Below are positions 59,726 to 64,000 of a DNA stretch of 64,000 nt, one piece after another; position 1 is the stretch's first letter; each line of letters begins with the position of its first letter. The DNA lies in the NCBI GenBank assembly GCA_965644315.1, contig CBFFRQ010000031.1, positions 682,001 to 746,000 on the forward strand. Direction: 5' to 3'. The DNA is from Caecitellus pseudoparvulus (lineage: Eukaryota > Bigyra: Bicosoecida). The translations under genes and the position numbers were made by a program. The notes beneath the pieces are model-generated. The model saw nothing but the letters and a program-made list of their open reading frames with translations. It made no database searches and had not been told where the DNA came from.

Positions 59726-60817
59726 TCACGCGCTGGCGCCAGGCACCAAGACGATCTTGCCCTTCACGTGGTGCGCCTTGCTCAGGTCCAGGGCCTTGCC
59801 GGCCTCAGTGAGGGGCAGCTCAGTCAAGTCACCCACGGTGACCTTGCCTTCATCCATGAGCCCCGCAATGGTGGTGAGCTGCTCAGCGGACGGCTTCACG
59901 AGGAAGGCGATGCCGGTCTTGTTGCCGCCGGCCTCAGCTGCGTCCTTGGCCACGGTGAAGTTGGCGATGGAGACGATGATGCCGCCGTCCTTCACCACCT
60001 CCAGACCCTCCAGGCCACTCGCACCACCCACGGCATCGTACACCAAATCCACGTCCTTGCCGCCTGCCGCTGCCTTGATGGCTGCCGGCACGCCGCCAGC
60101 CGTGTAGTCCACAACGGCGTCCGCGCCCAGCCCCTTGACAAAGTCGACGTTCTTGCCAGAGCACGTGCCAATGACAGTGGCCCCTGCATGCTTAGCAAAT
60201 TGCACCGCGAAGGAACCCACGCCACCAGACGCGTTCAGCACGACGACGGTCTGCCCCGCCTTCAGGGCGCCGTGGTCGAAGAGGCCCTGCCACGCCGTGA
60301 GGCCGGCGAGGGGCACTGAGCCAGCCTGGGCGAGGGTGGACTTGGAAGGCTTCTTCGCAACCTTGGCCGCCGCCACAGCGACGTACTCGGCATACGTGCC
60401 GTTGTCCCCGATCTTGGCATCAGCTGGTGCGCCCTCCTCACCAGGCTGCAGAGGGCGAGTGTATGCAAACACTTCGTCACCCTCTGCCAGCCCCTCCACG
60501 CCGGAGCCGACAGCAGTCACCACGCCAGCCACATCCCAGCCAGGGATGATGGGGAGGCTCTGGGGCCATGCCTTGATGTACCCTTCACGCAGCTTCCAGT
60601 CCACGGGGTTCACACCTGCTGCCGCTACCTTGATCAAGACCTGCGTGGACGGCGTGGTGGCCACAGTGTGCAGCAACCCGCACCGAATTCGCAGACCACA
60701 GGGACGTACCTCATCCGCCGCAGGAGTCGGGATGGGAATCTGCACAGTCTCCAAGACACTGCTGTCGCCATACGCATTGTACAGGACAGCCTGCATGGTG
60801 GTGCCTTCGGCGGCCAT
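59726..60817 (-). CDS. zinc-independent quinone oxidoreductase-like protein (MDR superfamily)
   Basis: Exons complement(join(59726..60640, 60710..60817)) give 340 residues, normal for the family. Predicted NADPH-dependent reduction of quinones or enones by a zeta-crystallin/enoyl-reductase-like enzyme. The start 'MQAVLYNAYGDSSVLETV' is followed by 'VLIKVAAAGVNPVDWKLREG', 'PIIPGWDVAGVVTAVGSGVE', 'LAEGDEVFAYT', the NADP-binding motif 'VVLNASGGVGSFAVQFAKHA', then 'GADAVVDYTAGG', 'DLVYDAVGG' and the end 'AHHVKGKIVLVPGA'. No structural or catalytic zinc Cys cluster is present. The 69-nt intron is a multiple of three and stop-free; removing it joins 'PAADE' to 'VLIKV', as in relatives. ATG 60817 gives a short leader; the second Met eight residues on matches the usual start. 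Confidence 0.92.
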   Translation of the reverse strand: MAAEGTTMQAVLYNAYGDSSVLETVQIPIPTPAADEVRPCGLRIRCGLLHTVATTPSTQVLIKVAAAGVNPVDWKLREGYIKAWPQSLPIIPGWDVAGVVTAVGSGVEGLAEGDEVFAYTRPLQPGEEGAPADAKIGDNGTYAEYVAVAAAKVAKKPSKSTLAQAGSVPLAGLTAWQGLFDHGALKAGQTVVVLNASGGVGSFAVQFAKHAGATVIGTCSGKNVDFVKGLGADAVVDYTAGGVPAAIKAAAGGKDVDLVYDAVGGASGLEGLEVVKDGGIIVSIANFTVAKDAAEAGGNKTGIAFLVKPSAEQLTTIAGLMDEGKVTVGDLTELPLTEAGKALDLSKAHHVKGKIVLVPGASA

Positions 60818-61138
60818 CTGTACTAGGTGCACGGCGGGACTGTGACGTGGCACGAATTCCGCGCGGGGCTGAACCCGCTTCAAGCCGTGCAAGACAGGCA
60901 GGCCAGCCACTGAGCTGAAACTGGCTGGGGCACGTACGTTTTATTGGGAGGAGTTGTGGTACAAAAGCCTGACGGGCTGCGGGGGGAGCGCGTGTGGAAG
61001 CGATGCAAGGGAGGTCCATGGAAGGACGCGGGTAGAATGCCCGACTGTGTGCCTTTTTGCATGCAGGCATGTGCACAGGTGCACGTTGCGAGAAGGGAGC
61101 ACAGCACGTACCTAAATACTGCAGCTACTGGGCTCGAG
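60818..61138. promoter_or_regulatory. divergent region, quinone oxidoreductase / P-loop ATPase
   Basis: This 321-bp stretch separates the oxidoreductase ATG from the proposed ATPase start. The plus-strand frame of the ATPase remains open through it, without clear coding character. Two promoters are expected; no motif is recognised. Confidence 0.4.
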
Positions 61139-63304
61139 ATGGAAGAGGCTAGACTGAGATGGAATGTGCTGCATCTTGCACACTGCCCCGGGAACCGACT
61201 CCAACCAGCGAAGCACGCTCTCACACCCCCCCTCAAATTCCTCCGAGCCCTGCCACATTCCACATGCTGCGAACCTACCCATGGACAATCCCGTACAATC
61301 TCTCTATGCTTTTGTGCCGTTTCTTACCTTCGCCTGCGGGTGACCCGCCTCGGACCGTGCTCGCTGCAGTTTAGAGTCTTGTGCTGCAGGAGATTTGTCA
61401 ATTTCCGCAAGTCACACGTTGCCAGCGCAGTGATTGGCGAGTCTACCGCCATAGGCCTCGATCACACCGCCAAATTGGCATTTCAGCACTCAAAACAAAC
61501 AGTGAGTGCGGCCTTGTGGCGCGGCGTGGCGATGCTCGCAGGCACTTGTCTGTACTTTGGATACTTTGCGTTGACTCCAGGCATGGCGGCCGCGGCTGGT
61601 GGAGTCAACGCCCTCTCGAATTTTGAGGAACTTTGCGCTGCAGGACAACCCTTGCCAACCCAACAACGCGAAACCAAGGAAGACTCTCAGTTCGAACCAA
61701 AGCGGCGGCCCCGTCCACACGCCGATGGATTGCACGGAAAGCCCGTCAGACGCCGAAGGACACAGCCCAAGGAGGACGAGGCATGGTTGGCAGGCATGGC
61801 AGCCGACACCACCTACCCTTTCGTGCCCATCGACCACCTCATGCCGGCCCTCGAAACACTGACGGGTATGGAGCGGAGTCTGCACAGTCAGCCTGCAGAG
61901 CCAGAGGCCTACCTTATAACAGGTCCCAGGGGCGCTGGGAAGACCCACTTGCTGAAGGCATTTGCCAGACAGGTGGCTGTGAGGAACGCCAGAGTGGGAG
62001 GTGACAGGTTCACACTGTGCTGCAGCATCAATCTTGCGGCGCGTGAGCCATATGACACAGAGAGTTTCTGTGAATGGTTGCTCGGGTCGATCGCGAGAAA
62101 GCTCTCAAAGTTGGAAGAGTATGAGCCTGTCACGAAGGTGCTGGGGCTGCTGGCCAGCTCTGCACATGAAACGGTAAATGTGCAGCATCTTCTGGTCACG
62201 GTGTCCGCAGAGGGCGGCGCCGGCAGTGCAGCCTCCACCGAGCTGTCGCGTCGGATATGCGCAACTCTGACTGGTGCTGACACGACGGATCGCTTGGACC
62301 TGGCCACCGCCGTACTGAGAGAAGCCAACATCGCCGTCATTGTGTTCATTGACGAAGCCGACTGTCTGTTCCAGGGCAGGCATTTCACACAGGAATGTGC
62401 AGGCCTGTGGTGCTCGCAGCTGAGGCGGCTGCTGTCGTTGAAGTACCCTGCTGTTGGCGTGGTCTTGTGCACAGCCTTCCAGCGGGCCAGCCAACTGTTC
62501 GTTTACGATGGAGATCCTCATGACTTCCCGCCCCGCTTCACACATCATGCGCTGCGAAAGGACTGGAATGAGGCCTTGATCGAGCACGTTCCTCTGGGGG
62601 GGCCTGCCTGGAGCCGCACATCCCTCATGGCCTTCCTCCTTACATACATGTGCAGGATAATGGACCGCTCATTCTCCCTCTTCCAGCGCCACCTTGACCA
62701 GCAGCCGTCAGAGGATGCGCTTTGGGTGGCGAGGGATCTCGATGCGTTGTGCCTGCAGGGCTGGAAGGGGGATGCTGATGCAAGCCCTGAACAGAAGCTG
62801 GACGCTTTCCTGGTGCACATCATGGAGCAGTATGGTCACACCCCCCAAGACCTCGCCCGCTCGGCGCGCAAGCTTCTTCGCGCATGCTGGTCGCCATGGG
62901 CATGGCCAGTTTCATTTCTGGGGAGTTGGGAGGCAGTTGCCGGTCCGTATCCCCTCATGCACAAACTGGTAATGGGCACCTTCCTGAGTACCGTGTCACC
63001 TGACCAGCAAGGGCGGTTGGCAAAGGACACAATGCTCACCTTCCACTCCGGGCAGCATACGCTGCCAAGAGAACTGCTGGAGCAGTTCTTGGCCGTGAAC
63101 ATCGCCTGCCACACACCACAGCTTGCATACGCACGTGATGACAGCATCCTTCATCAGGCTCCTGCGCTCACTGCAGTTGAGTGCGTGGACGATGCCATGG
63201 ATGATGGGCTGCTCACACTCCACGACAGTGGTCTGGGCCTTCGCAGCCTGCGAGTGTACCGCTGCTACACGAGTGACTTATTGCACCCTGTTATTGTGAT
63301 GTGA
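61139..63304 (+). CDS. membrane-linked P-loop (AAA/STAND-type) ATPase, family not recognised
   Basis: From ATG 61139 the frame codes for 721 residues; the start is uncertain, with an alternative at 61532 giving 590. Near 61520-61600 lies a hydrophobic helix, 'VAMLAGTCLYFGYFALTPG', preceded by Arg/Ser-rich sequence that could be a mitochondrial targeting region. The ATPase core has Walker A 'LITGPRGAGKTHLLKAFA', a segment 'TLCCSINLAAREPYDTESF', Walker B 'VIVFIDEADCLF' and sensor-1-like 'GVVLCTAFQRA'. The next 250 residues are helical ('LMAFLLTYMCRIMDRSFS', 'LDAFLVHIMEQYGHTPQD'). The layout resembles the archaeal-type ATPase/ORC-like STAND proteins. Position downstream of an open upstream frame hints that additional 5' exons may exist. 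No introns are needed. Function is unknown. Confidence 0.7.
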   Translation: MEEARLRWNVLHLAHCPGNRLQPAKHALTPPLKFLRALPHSTCCEPTHGQSRTISLCFCAVSYLRLRVTRLGPCSLQFRVLCCRRFVNFRKSHVASAVIGESTAIGLDHTAKLAFQHSKQTVSAALWRGVAMLAGTCLYFGYFALTPGMAAAAGGVNALSNFEELCAAGQPLPTQQRETKEDSQFEPKRRPRPHADGLHGKPVRRRRTQPKEDEAWLAGMAADTTYPFVPIDHLMPALETLTGMERSLHSQPAEPEAYLITGPRGAGKTHLLKAFARQVAVRNARVGGDRFTLCCSINLAAREPYDTESFCEWLLGSIARKLSKLEEYEPVTKVLGLLASSAHETVNVQHLLVTVSAEGGAGSAASTELSRRICATLTGADTTDRLDLATAVLREANIAVIVFIDEADCLFQGRHFTQECAGLWCSQLRRLLSLKYPAVGVVLCTAFQRASQLFVYDGDPHDFPPRFTHHALRKDWNEALIEHVPLGGPAWSRTSLMAFLLTYMCRIMDRSFSLFQRHLDQQPSEDALWVARDLDALCLQGWKGDADASPEQKLDAFLVHIMEQYGHTPQDLARSARKLLRACWSPWAWPVSFLGSWEAVAGPYPLMHKLVMGTFLSTVSPDQQGRLAKDTMLTFHSGQHTLPRELLEQFLAVNIACHTPQLAYARDDSILHQAPALTAVECVDDAMDDGLLTLHDSGLGLRSLRVYRCYTSDLLHPVIVM

Positions 63305-63584
63305 TTGCAATCGACAGGAAGCAAGGCTGAGTTGCCCATGGCCAGTGTCTTTGCCGAGATCCAGAGACACGAGGCAACGCAGCAGCTCTAGCAGATTGCG
63401 CACTCTGATCGACATAAAATGCGCAGCCCGCCCCAATTCGTAGGCGGTGTGGGAAGGCGTACAGGAAGAATGCACTTCTGAGCTCTCTCGCGGATGGTTG
63501 AAGCCTTTCGTTCACAAAACAAAACCCCCCTCTTCAGCACAACCTTCCTCTGGATTTGGCTTGAGGTGTTTGTGATTGGTCGCC

Positions 63585-63992
63585 ATGGAGGCGGCTCTTA
63601 TGGCCAGCCTGGGCCGCACGACAGCTGCTGTCTTGCCCTTGCCAGCAGCCGTGTCTGGTGGAAAGAGTGCGCCACTGAAGCTGGATGCGGGACAAGCACG
63701 GCACACCTTTCACGACGACCCAGTGTGGGAGTTTATTGAGGAGATCTTTGGGGAAGTCCCCACTTTCTTGCCTGTCACTGAGGTCTTGATTTTCACCCAC
63801 CCGCTCTTGACCAATGAGTGAGTGCCACGTCGCTGCGACGGCAGTGGCGCTTCCCATTGTCTGCAGCTCAACACGCACCCTCTGCTTCACCGAACTTGCT
63901 TGGGACGAACCCTGCCTATTTTTGCGTGTAGGTTTACTCTGCAAGACTTGTACTCCATCATTTTGTCGGCAGCAGCAAGCGCAGATGAGTAG
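63585..63992 (+). CDS. hypothetical 97-residue protein
   Basis: Exons 63585..63817 and 63932..63992, separated by a 114-nt intron (GTGAGT...GTAG), give 97 residues ending at the window edge. The N-terminal 35 residues are Ala/Ser/Leu-rich with few acids and could be an organelle transit peptide. The rest, 'RHTFHDDPVWEFIEEIFGEV', 'PTFLPVTEVLIFTHPLLTNE' and 'FTLQDLYSIIL', has conserved-looking aromatic and Pro residues and two short hydrophobic stretches. I do not recognise the family. The frame closes with TAG at 63990..63992, so it appears complete within the window. Confidence 0.65.
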
Positions 63993-64000
63993 CGCCTTTG

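Noticed and set aside
1-64000. bacterial or viral origin of the window
   Set aside because: Long intronless frames could suggest it, but dozens of frame-restoring GT-AG introns and eukaryote-only proteins (IFT70, elongin C, TFB5, SNAPC3, NDUFA13) exclude it.
1-64000. tRNA, rRNA, CRISPR arrays, insertion sequences
   Set aside because: I looked for cloverleaf-type boxes, regularly spaced repeats and transposase motifs on both strands and saw none that stand up.

Overview
This window is nuclear DNA of a GC-rich, gene-dense, flagellated unicellular eukaryote. Spliceosomal introns (I place 41, mostly 62-127 nt, GTGCGT or GTGAGT donors, CAG acceptors) rule out a prokaryote. Orthologues of IFT70/TTC30, TBC1D31 and a TMEM237-like protein point to a cell that builds cilia. 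The set of metazoan-like and protist genes does not place the organism securely; a GC-rich protist or alga is my best guess. I recognise no clear plastid gene. About 28 protein genes fill most of the 64 kb on both strands. Convergent neighbours are often only 8-40 nt apart. I see no tRNA, rRNA, CRISPR array or transposon.

Layout. 0.4-6.9 kb: IFT70 (+), squalene epoxidase with an N-terminal membrane extension (-), sphingolipid delta-4 desaturase (+), elongin C (-). 7.3-14.3 kb: a 2OG-Fe(II) oxygenase (+), a CDK9/12-like kinase (-), complex I subunit NDUFA13 (-), and a membrane protein resembling a degenerate hybrid histidine kinase (-). 14.8-22.6 kb: an uninterrupted 2623-residue reading frame that joins a cullin C-terminal region to a RING-IBR-RING ligase (CUL9/PARC-like) with Tudor-like modules inserted in the IBR. 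22.9-36.1 kb: a four-WW-domain protein (+), a P5A-type ATPase (-), a TBC1D31-like protein (+) and a small unknown gene (+). 36.1-45.5 kb: GPC acyltransferase (-), a poxvirus-VP39-family cap methyltransferase homologue (-), a DHYC palmitoyltransferase (+), TXNDC9 (-), TMEM237-like (-), a small membrane protein (-), RTRAF (-). 46.0-52.2 kb: an EF-hand MscS channel (+), SNAPC3 (+), nucleoside hydrolase (+), TFB5/GTF2H5 (-). 52.5-64.0 kb: a 1555-residue coiled-coil protein (-), a signal-peptide JmjC/cupin protein (-), a quinone oxidoreductase (-), a membrane-linked P-loop ATPase (+) and a 97-residue unknown (+).

There is no operon-like pathway logic, but themes recur: cilium/basal body (IFT70, TBC1D31, TMEM237-like, perhaps the coiled-coil protein), membrane lipids (squalene epoxidase and delta-4 desaturase share one divergent promoter; GPC acyltransferase), ubiquitin ligation (elongin C, cullin-RBR), and transcription/RNA (CDK, SNAPC3, TFB5, RTRAF, cap methyltransferase). 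The strongest candidate for something undescribed is the cullin-RBR protein at 14777-22648. Gene models were spliced by eye, checked by reading frame and by remembered family alignments; no database search was run.
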